A DNA stretch of 64,000 nucleotides. Origin: Methylomarinovum caldicuralii. GTDB taxonomy: Bacteria; Pseudomonadota; Gammaproteobacteria; Methylococcales; Methylothermaceae. Positions within the stretch are counted from its first letter, which is position 1. Each line of letters starts with the position of its first letter. Of the stretch, positions 1 to 7,018 are shown piece after piece. The translations under genes and the position numbers were made by a program. The stretch is taken from positions 372,001-436,000 of the forward strand of contig NZ_AP024714.1 of assembly GCF_033126985.1 (NCBI RefSeq). The letters run 5' to 3'. The notes under the pieces are model-generated. The model was given only the letters and a program-made list of their open reading frames with translations, was not told where the DNA came from and ran no database searches.

Positions 1-69
1 GCCAACCTCGCCATCAGCACCGGCCTCGGCAGCACCAAGGCCAACCAAGGCTCAGTCGACATCGAATAA
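1..69 (+). CDS. Secreted repeat protein, C-terminal 22 residues (partial at window edge)
   Basis: The first 69 bases encode the C-terminal end of another copy of the protein encoded at 345, ending ANQGSVDIE and a TAA stop. The start lies left of the window. Its sequence matches the end of the 345 copy base for base. This shows that at least three copies of the gene lie in tandem. Confidence 0.85.
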   Translation, partial: ANLAISTGLGSTKANQGSVDIE

Positions 70-83
70 TCAGGAAACGTAAC

Positions 84-101
84 GAGGCCAAGGATGGCCT
101 C
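84..101 (+). other. Post-stop hairpin (first copy)
   Basis: A perfect 7-bp stem (gaggcca / tggcctc) with an agga loop lies 15 nt after the stop codon of the repeat gene. No T-run follows directly, although a T-rich stretch occurs about 25 nt later. It could stabilise the 3' end of the transcript or attenuate read-through. Confidence 0.5.
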
Positions 102-255
102 AACCACACGGACACGACCTCTGATTTTTTCCTTAAATTTGGTCGGTAAGCCATAATCCAGGCCATACCAAGAAAAAGCATATGGATATGATAAATAGTT
201 ATCTATATGACTGACAGAAAAAACAGAACAGGTCCGTGTATCACAGGCGAGTGAG

Positions 256-274
256 ATGTTCAGCTAACGAACAT
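256..274. promoter_or_regulatory. Inverted repeat upstream of repeat gene (candidate operator), copy 1
   Basis: ATGTTC and GAACAT form 6-bp inverted arms around a 7-bp spacer, about 70 nt upstream of the start at 345. The same element recurs at 846-864 because it lies inside the 590-bp unit. The symmetry suits a dimeric regulator. I cannot name the regulator, and the copies are not independent evidence of conservation. Confidence 0.3.
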
Positions 275-344
275 TGAGACTCGATCACAACCAAACAGGC
301 CGAAAGGCAACCTACAGTATTGATTTCAAACAGGAGATACGATC

Positions 345-659
345 ATGACCAAGACCATCACTGCACTGACCGCCGCTATCGTGGGTTTGACTCTGGCTTC
401 TGGCGCCATGGCTGCCGGCTCCACAATCAAGAACTCGACTATCACCAACAAGTCCACGGTCAAAAACGCCGCCAACCTCGCCATCAGCACAGGGGTAGGA
501 AAGGCGGAAGCCAACCAGGGCAGCATCAAGATCAAACGCTCCACGGTCAAGAATTCGACCATCACCAACAAGTCCACGGTCAAAAACGCCGCCAACCTCG
601 CCATCAGCACCGGCCTCGGCAGCACCAAGGCCAACCAAGGCTCAGTCGACATCGAATAA
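345..659 (+). CDS. Secreted repeat protein, possible fibre/amyloid subunit (copy 1)
   Basis: A 104-residue protein with a clear Sec signal peptide (about residues 1-24, ending near SGAMAAG). Two imperfect repeats of about 40 residues follow, each with a block of NSTITNKSTVKNAANLAIS type and ending ANQGS(I/V)xI. Ser/Thr/Asn/Lys alternate with aliphatic residues, and Asn and Gln recur at fixed spacing, as in beta-solenoid or curlin-like subunits. The curlin consensus itself is not matched. An AGGAG ribosome site lies 8 nt before the ATG. Tandem copies followed by a CsgG-like lipoprotein gene suggest an exported structural subunit. I do not recognise a named family. Confidence 0.8.
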   Translation: MTKTITALTAAIVGLTLASGAMAAGSTIKNSTITNKSTVKNAANLAISTGVGKAEANQGSIKIKRSTVKNSTITNKSTVKNAANLAISTGLGSTKANQGSVDIE

Positions 660-673
660 TCAGGAAACGTAAC

Positions 674-691
674 GAGGCCAAGGATGGCCTC
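674..691 (+). other. Post-stop hairpin (second copy)
   Basis: Identical to the hairpin at 84-101: a 7-bp perfect stem and agga loop 15 nt after the stop codon at 659. After the third copy (about 1264-1281) the left arm has changed by one base and the downstream sequence differs. Confidence 0.5.
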
Positions 692-845
692 AACCACACG
701 GACACGACCTCTGATTTTTTCCTTAAATTTGGTCGGTAAGCCATAATCCAGGCCATACCAAGAAAAAGCATATGGATATGATAAATAGTTATCTATATGA
801 CTGACAGAAAAAACAGAACAGGTCCGTGTATCACAGGCGAGTGAG

Positions 846-864
846 ATGTTCAGCTAACGAACAT
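846..864. promoter_or_regulatory. Inverted repeat upstream of repeat gene (candidate operator), copy 2
   Basis: The second copy of the ATGTTC - 7 bp - GAACAT element, in the upstream region of the gene at 935. Each tandem gene therefore carries its own complete upstream region and could be transcribed independently. Confidence 0.3.
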
Positions 865-934
865 TGAGACTCGATCACAACCAAACAGGCCGAAAGGCAA
901 CCTACAGTATTGATTTCAAACAGGAGATACGATC

Positions 935-1249
935 ATGACCAAGACCATCACTGCACTGACCGCCGCTATCGTGGGTTTGACTCTGGCTTCTGGCGCCATG
1001 GCTGCCGGCTCCACAATCAAGAACTCGACTATCACCAACAAGTCCACGGTCAAAAACGCCGCCAACCTCGCCATCAGCACAGGGGTAGGAAAGGCGGAAG
1101 CCAACCAGGGCAGCATCAAGATCAAACGCTCCACGGTCAAGAATTCGACCATCACCAACAAGTCCACGGTCAAAAACGCCGCCAACCTCGCCATCAGCAC
1201 CGGCCTCGGCAGCACCAAGGCCAACCAAGGCTCGATCGACATCGAATGA
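935..1249 (+). CDS. Secreted repeat protein, possible fibre/amyloid subunit (copy 2)
   Basis: A second complete copy of the 104-residue protein at 345. It is identical apart from one residue near the C-terminus (I for V in the final QGSxDIE) and a TGA instead of TAA stop. It has the same signal peptide, the same two internal repeats and the same ribosome site. The 590-bp upstream unit is duplicated with it. Subunit dosage or recombination-driven copy-number variation is a likely consequence of the layout. Confidence 0.8.
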   Translation: MTKTITALTAAIVGLTLASGAMAAGSTIKNSTITNKSTVKNAANLAISTGVGKAEANQGSIKIKRSTVKNSTITNKSTVKNAANLAISTGLGSTKANQGSIDIE

Positions 1250-1303
1250 TCAGGAAACGTAACGGGGCCAAGGATGGCCTCGTCTTCCTTGGAGGATCTC
1301 CCC

Positions 1304-1747
1304 ATGCGGACACGAATTCTGATTTTCCTTATAAGCATCGGCCTGGCATTCGCCGGAATAAAAACCGTTCTCGCAGCCGGCTCCAAAATCAAGAACTCGA
1401 CCGTCACCAACAAGTCCACGGTCAAGAACGCCGCCAACCTCACCATCAGCGGCGCCGGCAAAGCAGAAGCCAATCAAGCTAGCATCCAGGTCAAAGGCGC
1501 CCGTCTGAATAACGTCACAGTCATCAATCGGGCCAAGGTCACCAATTCCGCCAACGTCGCCATCAGTGCAGGCGGCAGTGCCCGGGCCAATCAGGGATCG
1601 GTGGTAATCAAGCGATCTCTGAACGGAGTGACTATCGTAAACAACGCTAACATCAAGAATTCTGCTAACATCGCTGTAGATGCCATGGGAATTGGCGGTT
1701 TATTGGGCACCAACGAATCCAATCAGGGTTCTATTGTGATTAAATGA
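1304..1747 (+). CDS. Secreted repeat protein, longer divergent paralogue
   Basis: A 147-residue protein. The start at 1304 follows a GGAGG ribosome site at 1291; an in-frame start at 1274 would add ten residues without a signal-peptide character. The signal peptide spans about residues 1-25 (RTRILIFLISIGLAFAG...). Three repeats follow: the first is nearly the same as in the neighbours (GSKIKNSTVTNKSTVKNAAN), the other two are diverged (INRAKVTNSANVAIS, VNNANIKNSANIAVD), each ending in NQ(A/G)S(I/V)xI. It is probably a minor or capping subunit of the same structure. It lies 15 nt upstream of the next gene. Confidence 0.8.
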   Translation: MRTRILIFLISIGLAFAGIKTVLAAGSKIKNSTVTNKSTVKNAANLTISGAGKAEANQASIQVKGARLNNVTVINRAKVTNSANVAISAGGSARANQGSVVIKRSLNGVTIVNNANIKNSANIAVDAMGIGGLLGTNESNQGSIVIK

Positions 1748-1762
1748 TTCGAGGTAAACACC

Positions 1763-2113
1763 ATGACTTACCGCAACTTCCAATCGATCGCCAACAGATT
1801 GATCTTGTGTTCTTTAGCGCTAGCGCCTGGTGCTGTTTCTCTGGCGATGGCCAACGATCTCAACGATGGCATTGCTATCGACGACCCGATCGATGATTCA
1901 CTGAAGCCTACTCTAAACGTCCCCTTTATTCTCATGAAGGCCAAGGCGGCCGAATTAAGATCCAAGAAAGGTTTGAAATCTTCACGCCCGGTCATCACCC
2001 AGGGCGAACAGGGACAGGGCAACATCACTTTCGGTATTGGCAGTAAAATCGCGCCCGGCACTACAATCATTAACTCATCTGAGATCAAAAACTCCAATGC
2101 CATATCCCGCTGA
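1763..2113 (+). CDS. Short secreted protein with one degenerate repeat at C-terminus
   Basis: A 116-residue protein with a signal peptide (about residues 1-30, ending near VSLAMA). A charged middle follows, then a C-terminal stretch GSKIAPGTTIINSSEIKNSN that echoes the Ser/Asn/Lys repeat of the upstream subunits. It sits between the repeat proteins and the CsgG-like lipoprotein, with a GAGG ribosome site. The shared C-terminal motif suggests an accessory or nucleator subunit. No family is recognised. Confidence 0.7.
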   Translation: MTYRNFQSIANRLILCSLALAPGAVSLAMANDLNDGIAIDDPIDDSLKPTLNVPFILMKAKAAELRSKKGLKSSRPVITQGEQGQGNITFGIGSKIAPGTTIINSSEIKNSNAISR

Positions 2114-2132
2114 ACCGATACGGTGACACCTC

Positions 2133-3809
2133 ATGAAAGCCTGCCTGCCATCTTTCCTCTACCCGCTTCGCCATGTTCTGTTATCCACTGGGATAGCCTG
2201 CTTCATCTCTGCCTGCGGCATTAACCCCCAGGATGTAGACCTGGATTTGAATACTTCCTTGCCTGAAGTTAAAACTACCGTTTTTAGCGAAGCAATCCAT
2301 AATCTGGGCCGTCTCAATGCCATCTATGGCAGGGATCCGCTCTATATTATGGCAAAACCGGCCTTCGATCGTACCGGCACATCTCTTCCCACCCAAGGCG
2401 AAATCCCCCAAGATATTTCAGAAATGGTGAAAAGCAGCCTGAACGCCATCGGAGGTGGTATCTGGTATGTGCCATACGATCCGGAATTCATGCTTAATAC
2501 CGCTCAGACCGGCTATTCAGAATGGGGCGACAAATTGCTACCCAATGTAGTCCTGGTGGGAGGACTGACCGAATTCGATCGGGGCCTGGTTACCAAGGAA
2601 GAAGGCGCTGATGTCAGTGGCAGCGCTGAAGAATTGGGAGTCCCCATGGGGCTTGACTTCGAGGATACTCGCAAAAGCTCTCTGGCCCGCATTACGCTCG
2701 ATTTCAACCTATTGGATTTCAAGACTTTTACCGGCATTCCCTTCATGCAAGCGGTTAACTCCATTCAGGTTCACAAAGGACTCGGCGTCGATCAGCTGGG
2801 ATTCACCGTCTACGGCCAAACCCTGGGGCTTCGGGGCAATATCAAGAAAATCCAGGGACGCCATGCTGCCACCCGCCTGCTGGTCCAGCTCAGCATCCTG
2901 CAAATTATTGGCAAATACCAAAAATTACCCTATTGGCGGCTGATTCCCAATGCCGAGCCGGATCCAGTGGTACTCGACGCCCTGCGCGACGAGTTTTACC
3001 GCATGGAACAGCCGGACCGGATCGCAAAAATCCAGGAGCTGCTGTACCTGTATGGAAAAGACGTGGAAATCACCGGTATGCTCGATGCCAGGACCCGCAA
3101 TGCCATCTCACAGTTCAAAAAAGAGAAGAACCTTGCCGCTCCGGATGTGAGCGAAGCCGTTTACTTGGCATTGTTCGAGAGCGTTCCCCTGGGTCGGGAG
3201 ACGCTCGCACGTCGCCAACGGGTTGACAGGCTGCTGGCGGCCTATAACCAGCGCTTGCGTGAACTGGCCTTCCAGGCCCAGGCAGCTCCGACCGCCGCCG
3301 CCGAACCGCAAACGCTGCCATCCAAAGCGACACCTCGTATCGGGCAAAAGAAACCGCGACCGGCCGAACCCGAGAAGAAGAAATCCCTGGGCGACGTGCG
3401 GGTGTGGCTGAGCAAATCGGCCTACCAGATCGGCGAGCCACTGGAAATCTTCTTCGAAGTGACCGAACCGATGTTCGTACGGATCATCACCATCAATTCG
3501 GTGGGCAAGATGGCCACCCTATTTCCCAACCCCTATCAGAATGACAATTTCGCCCGCCCTGGAAAGGTCTATCGGATTCCACCCGCCAATGCTCCGGTGA
3601 AATTGACGGTAGGGGCCCCCGTGGGGACGGATACCATTTACGCCATCGCTTCGGTCAACCCCATCCCCGCCGATTCCCTTCCGCTGGATGACCAGGGGCA
3701 CGTGGTCGCCGAAGGAAGAGGGAAGCGTTTCGCCTTCGCCGAAGAGGCGTTTCAGGTTCTGCCCAACGGCGCCAGCCAAGCCGCGGTAAAGACGGGAGAC
3801 CAGCCATGA
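2133..3809 (+). CDS. Lipoprotein: CsgG-like N-terminal part, peptidoglycan-binding domain, DUF4384
   Basis: A 558-residue protein with a lipoprotein signal (lipobox ISAC, Cys28). Residues about 45-280 resemble the CsgG/HfaB fold in layout: a conserved-looking strand (PNVVLVGGLTEFDRG), a later strand with acquired-signal wording (ARITLDFNLLDFKT) and a helical end. This assignment is from pattern only. Residues about 305-350 form a PG_binding_1-type unit (YGKDVEITGMLDARTRNAI). Residues about 420-540 match DUF4384 (RVWLSKSAYQIGEPLEIFF ... FPNPYQ). It would sit in the outer membrane and anchor to peptidoglycan. The position directly after the repeat subunits fits a secretion channel or assembly platform. 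The next gene overlaps by ATGA. Confidence 0.75.
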   Translation: MKACLPSFLYPLRHVLLSTGIACFISACGINPQDVDLDLNTSLPEVKTTVFSEAIHNLGRLNAIYGRDPLYIMAKPAFDRTGTSLPTQGEIPQDISEMVKSSLNAIGGGIWYVPYDPEFMLNTAQTGYSEWGDKLLPNVVLVGGLTEFDRGLVTKEEGADVSGSAEELGVPMGLDFEDTRKSSLARITLDFNLLDFKTFTGIPFMQAVNSIQVHKGLGVDQLGFTVYGQTLGLRGNIKKIQGRHAATRLLVQLSILQIIGKYQKLPYWRLIPNAEPDPVVLDALRDEFYRMEQPDRIAKIQELLYLYGKDVEITGMLDARTRNAISQFKKEKNLAAPDVSEAVYLALFESVPLGRETLARRQRVDRLLAAYNQRLRELAFQAQAAPTAAAEPQTLPSKATPRIGQKKPRPAEPEKKKSLGDVRVWLSKSAYQIGEPLEIFFEVTEPMFVRIITINSVGKMATLFPNPYQNDNFARPGKVYRIPPANAPVKLTVGAPVGTDTIYAIASVNPIPADSLPLDDQGHVVAEGRGKRFAFAEEAFQVLPNGASQAAVKTGDQP

Positions 3810-4111
3810 AAAAAACCGCCTTGCTTCTCATCGTCGCCCTGACAGGGCTGACAGCCTGTGAAACCGCCCCCGTCCGCCGGGAGGACTACATCGCCCAGCA
3901 TCCGGAATGGGATCCGGAAATGGTGCGCCTGATCCGGGCCGGCATGATCGCCAAGGGCATGACCAAGGAACAGGTCCGGGCCGCCTGGGGACGGCGCTGC
4001 TATACCTGCCAGGGAACCAAGAAAGGCGAATGGGGTGAATCCTGGGAATATCGAACCCAAGTGGTGTTTTTCGGCCCGGATGGCCGTGTAACAAGGTGGG
4101 AACCGAAATGA
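3806..4111 (+). CDS. Small lipoprotein, BamE/SmpA-like
   Basis: A 101-residue lipoprotein (lipobox LTAC, about Cys18). The mature part contains a helix-turn stretch of the kind seen in SmpA/BamE-like proteins (IRAGMIAKGMTKEQVRAAWG) followed by short strands. Two cysteines in RCYTCQG are unusual for that family. The start overlaps the previous stop by ATGA, so it is translationally coupled to the CsgG-like lipoprotein. The role is inferred as an outer-membrane accessory factor. Confidence 0.65.
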   Translation: MKKTALLLIVALTGLTACETAPVRREDYIAQHPEWDPEMVRLIRAGMIAKGMTKEQVRAAWGRRCYTCQGTKKGEWGESWEYRTQVVFFGPDGRVTRWEPK

Positions 4112-4131
4112 ACAACCACGTGAGGTTAACG

Positions 4132-4692
4132 ATGACCAAGAAACTGACTCATACGCAATGGTTATTCCGACTGTTTGCCCTGGGACTTACCATTCTGCCC
4201 CCCATCACCTATGGGGAAGAGGTCAAATTGTTCCAGAACCCGCCTTCTGCGGAAGAGATGGGAAAACTGCTCTTCCCTGCAAAAGCCGCCAAACCCAAGA
4301 CCCGATCCCTGGCTTTCAGTCCGGTGGAAACGCAAAGCGCTCCCAAAGAGTCGATCGCCATCGCTTTGCCGATCCAGTTCGACTTCAACTCCGCCACCAT
4401 TCGGGATGATGCCAAACCGTTTCTGGATGAAATCGGCCGAATGCTGACCATGGCGCAGTTTCGCGGAGAACGCCTGCTGATCGAAGGACATACCGACGCC
4501 ATCGGCCCGGAAAGCTCCAACGACTGGCTTTCCCGCCAGCGGGCCAAGGCGGTCAAACAGTATCTGGTCAGCCATTTCGGCATCGCTCCGGACCGGCTGC
4601 GCGTGGTTGGCCGCGGGGAACACCGGCCCCTTCCCGGCAAGAATCCCAACGATCCGCTCAATCGCCGGGTCGAACTTCATCGGATAAACTGA
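4132..4692 (+). CDS. OmpA-family C-terminal domain protein
   Basis: A 186-residue secreted protein. The start at 4132 has GTGAGG 6 nt upstream and yields a clean signal peptide; the start at 4108 overlaps the previous stop and is possible. Residues about 75-186 carry the OmpA-like peptidoglycan-binding domain: FDFNSATIRDDAKPFLDE, EGHTDAIGPESSNDWLSRQR and GRGEHRPL...NRRVEL, with the Asp and Arg that bind diaminopimelate. The first half is short and low-complexity with no barrel. It probably anchors the surface structure to the cell wall. Confidence 0.85.
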   Translation: MTKKLTHTQWLFRLFALGLTILPPITYGEEVKLFQNPPSAEEMGKLLFPAKAAKPKTRSLAFSPVETQSAPKESIAIALPIQFDFNSATIRDDAKPFLDEIGRMLTMAQFRGERLLIEGHTDAIGPESSNDWLSRQRAKAVKQYLVSHFGIAPDRLRVVGRGEHRPLPGKNPNDPLNRRVELHRIN

Positions 4693-4693
4693 C

Positions 4694-5389
4694 ATGCGTA
4701 CCCACTGGCTTTCCCCCTTGTTATTTCCGCTGTTGATCGCCCCCGCGGCGGCCGGCACCAATACCGGCAAGATCGTGATCGACGGCATCGAGTACGGCCA
4801 AGGGGTCACGCGGGGCGATCACCGCTTTGCCACGGAACGGCGCCGGTTGCCCTGTTTCGATCACATCCGCCTCGAGGCCAGCATCGATCTGGAATATACA
4901 CCCGGCAAACGGTGCGAAGTCATCCTGGAGGGGGACAGCAATCTGTTACCCCTGATCGAAACCCGGGTGACGGGCGGTGGCCTTCAGATCCGCACCCGCC
5001 GATCCTTCCAGACTGATGGCATCCTGCGGGCCCGTGTGACCAGTCCCGATCTTCGGGCACTGACGATTCAGGGCTCAGGAGACGTTTATCTGAACGGCAT
5101 TCATTCCCCTGAACTGTCCGTACAAGTGGCCGGCAGTGGCGACATTCGCGGGGAAGGCCGGGTCGGACGCCTGGATCTGACCGTCGATGGCAGCGGTGAT
5201 CTGGATCTGGGGCGGCTGCGGGCCGAAGCAGTAAAAATCCGGCTGCGTGGATCCGCCGATGTGACCGTCCACGCCAGCCAGCGCTTGGAGGTGGATCTAT
5301 CCGGGGCGGGGGATGTTTCCTACTACGGCCATCCTGCCCAGGTGATCACGCATATTTCGGGAGCCGGGGATGTGGAAGCGATGGACTGA
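4694..5389 (+). CDS. DUF2807 (GIN) domain protein, putative adhesin head
   Basis: A 231-residue protein with a signal peptide (about 1-20). From about residue 85 it shows the repeating SGSGD / GSGDV pattern of DUF2807 right-handed beta-solenoids: QGSGDVYL, AGSGDIRG, DGSGDLDL, RGSADVTV, SGAGDVSY, SGAGDVEA. This family occurs in cell-surface or periplasmic proteins. The molecular role is unknown. It begins 1 nt after the OmpA-like gene stop and is probably in the same operon. Confidence 0.85.
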   Translation: MRTHWLSPLLFPLLIAPAAAGTNTGKIVIDGIEYGQGVTRGDHRFATERRRLPCFDHIRLEASIDLEYTPGKRCEVILEGDSNLLPLIETRVTGGGLQIRTRRSFQTDGILRARVTSPDLRALTIQGSGDVYLNGIHSPELSVQVAGSGDIRGEGRVGRLDLTVDGSGDLDLGRLRAEAVKIRLRGSADVTVHASQRLEVDLSGAGDVSYYGHPAQVITHISGAGDVEAMD

Positions 5390-5393
5390 TCCG

Positions 5394-5837
5394 ATGCGGT
5401 GGCCGCTCATCCTGCTACTCGCACTGGCAACGGAAGGGGAAGGGAGTCCCTTCCTGGTCAGGACCACCCTGGATTTCCAGACCGCCCCCCCCAAGCGTCA
5501 AAAGCCACCGCCCAAGGTCAAACTAAAGAAATTCGATCGCCCCCACCGCTCCAAAGGATGGTTCAAGGTGGCCGGTTATTCCGGATCGAAGTATTTTTAC
5601 GGCACCGTTCAGATAGTGAACCGCTCCAAGGTCGCCGGTTATGTGTACAGCCAGAACCCTGCAAAAGAACCCCCTGACAAATCACAAGATTATCAGCGAC
5701 CTGAGAACAAAGAAAACGGTGCTCACACAGAAAAGGGACAAAAGTACATTTACGGGAAAGTAACCAAGAACGGGTGGATTCAGGCTTTCGATCAACAGGG
5801 CAATCTTTACCGCCTGACCATTCTGCAACAGCCTTGA
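5394..5837 (+). CDS. Secreted hypothetical protein
   Basis: A 147-residue protein, not recognised. The start at 5394 gives a signal peptide MRWPLILLLALATEGEG; an upstream start at 5370 overlaps the previous gene. The mature part has a basic, Pro-rich segment (PPKRQKPPPKVKLKKFDRP). Two similar strand-rich segments follow (GYSGSKYFYGTVQIVN and KYIYGKVTKNGWIQAF). It is embedded in the surface-protein operon, so it is likely a secreted accessory factor. Confidence 0.65.
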   Translation: MRWPLILLLALATEGEGSPFLVRTTLDFQTAPPKRQKPPPKVKLKKFDRPHRSKGWFKVAGYSGSKYFYGTVQIVNRSKVAGYVYSQNPAKEPPDKSQDYQRPENKENGAHTEKGQKYIYGKVTKNGWIQAFDQQGNLYRLTILQQP

Positions 5838-6991
5838 ACTTGAAGTGGAAACCGCCCGGCAGCGCAGAAAGCGGGATATTTTTCTATCTACTCACTTTCG
5901 CCCTGCCGCTGCCCATCGACCTGGGTCTGCTCGGGCTGGCCGTTTGCGGCAGTCATGCTGCCTTGAGCCGGGCGCCTCGTTTTTCCTATCCGGCATGGCT
6001 CGGCCTGCCCCCTTTTCTCTTGTCAGCCGGGCTGGGTTGCTTGCTCAGCCCGGATCAGACCAGGGCCTTGCACCTGATGCTGGCTTTGATTCCCGCCACC
6101 ATGATCTATCTTCTGCTGGCAGGGTACTTCGAGCGCCGCCACACATCCACCCTGGCCTGGGTACTGACCGCCCTCATCCTGGATCTGGGCGGTTGGTTGC
6201 TGATCACTGCCATTCTGCACCCCGGTCAATCACCTCCCGAATGGGTAATCGCCAGTGGTCTGACAGCCTTCCGGGTTCCCAACGACATCGTCCTGTTCGC
6301 CATTTTGCTGCCTTTTCCGCTCGCTCTGCTTGATGGAGCCGGTCATCGCAGCCGCTGGCTTTGTTGGAGCGCGTTGGCTGTCGTTCTCCTGCTCACAGTA
6401 ATCTATCGTAGCCGCCTGACGCTTCTGGTCAGCACCGTGACGGTCGGCACTTTCTTCCTTCTGGCAGGAAAACGATGGCAATTGCTCCGGGGGCTGGCCT
6501 TTCTGGCCGTCTCCGTCCTGGTCCTCGACGGCGTGCTGGGATTCCGCCTGTCCGGAAAGTTCCTGTCAACCTGGAGCAGCCGTCTGCCCCTGTGGCTGAC
6601 GGCCTGGCGCATGTTTCTCGACGCACCGGGGCTTGGCCACGGTACAGGCAGCTATCTCAGCCTGTATCGGCAATACCTTGATCCTGCCGATTTACCCGCC
6701 TGGATCGTCTTCGATCAACGGCTCACTCCCTGGGCCCATAATTTGTATCTGGAGCTGCTGGCAGAACTGGGATTGGTCGGTTTCCTGAGTTTCTTGGGGC
6801 TGGTTTCCCTGCCGTTAAGAAACCTGCTTGCTTTTCCTGAAAAAAGCTTATTCGAATATGCTTTTATTGCTGCGCTTGCCGGTTTCTCCATTGCCGCCCT
6901 GTTTGAGCTCAGTCTGTGGCGCCAATGGGTAGGGTTGACTTTGCTGACCATAATTGGTTTGATGAGCAGCGATCAACATTGCGGCCAATGA
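5774..6991 (+). CDS. O-antigen ligase-like (Wzy_C) membrane protein
   Basis: Up to 405 residues with about ten to twelve hydrophobic segments. The loop TPWAHNLYLELLAELGLVGF is the usual signature of Wzy/WaaL-type polymerases and ligases (His-Asn followed by Glu and Gly). The GTG start at 5774 overlaps the upstream gene by 64 nt. A TTG at 5834 overlapping its stop is an alternative and would remove 20 unlikely residues. Such proteins transfer or polymerise undecaprenyl-linked glycans in the inner membrane. In this setting it could glycosylate the secreted subunits or build a matrix polysaccharide, which is inference. Confidence 0.75.
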   Translation: MDSGFRSTGQSLPPDHSATALNLKWKPPGSAESGIFFYLLTFALPLPIDLGLLGLAVCGSHAALSRAPRFSYPAWLGLPPFLLSAGLGCLLSPDQTRALHLMLALIPATMIYLLLAGYFERRHTSTLAWVLTALILDLGGWLLITAILHPGQSPPEWVIASGLTAFRVPNDIVLFAILLPFPLALLDGAGHRSRWLCWSALAVVLLLTVIYRSRLTLLVSTVTVGTFFLLAGKRWQLLRGLAFLAVSVLVLDGVLGFRLSGKFLSTWSSRLPLWLTAWRMFLDAPGLGHGTGSYLSLYRQYLDPADLPAWIVFDQRLTPWAHNLYLELLAELGLVGFLSFLGLVSLPLRNLLAFPEKSLFEYAFIAALAGFSIAALFELSLWRQWVGLTLLTIIGLMSSDQHCGQ

Positions 6992-7018
6992 AAACAAAAA
7001 TTGACCGAGAGGTAACTC

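Larger units (their letters stand above)
1..1250. repeat. 590-bp tandem duplication carrying small repeat-protein genes
   Basis: Bases 1 to about 660 recur almost identically at 591 to 1250, a period of exactly 590 bp, covering the gene and its whole upstream region. The one difference I noted is near the gene 3' end (tcagtcgac in the first two copies, tcgatcgac in the third). The array runs off the left edge of the window, so copy number is unknown. Near-identity including non-coding DNA points to a recent duplication. The array ends at about 1265, where the sequence diverges into the related but distinct gene at 1304. Confidence 0.95.

Noticed and set aside
1-1250. CRISPR-like array
   Set aside because: The repeats are 590-bp gene duplications and in-frame protein repeats, not short direct repeats with unique spacers.
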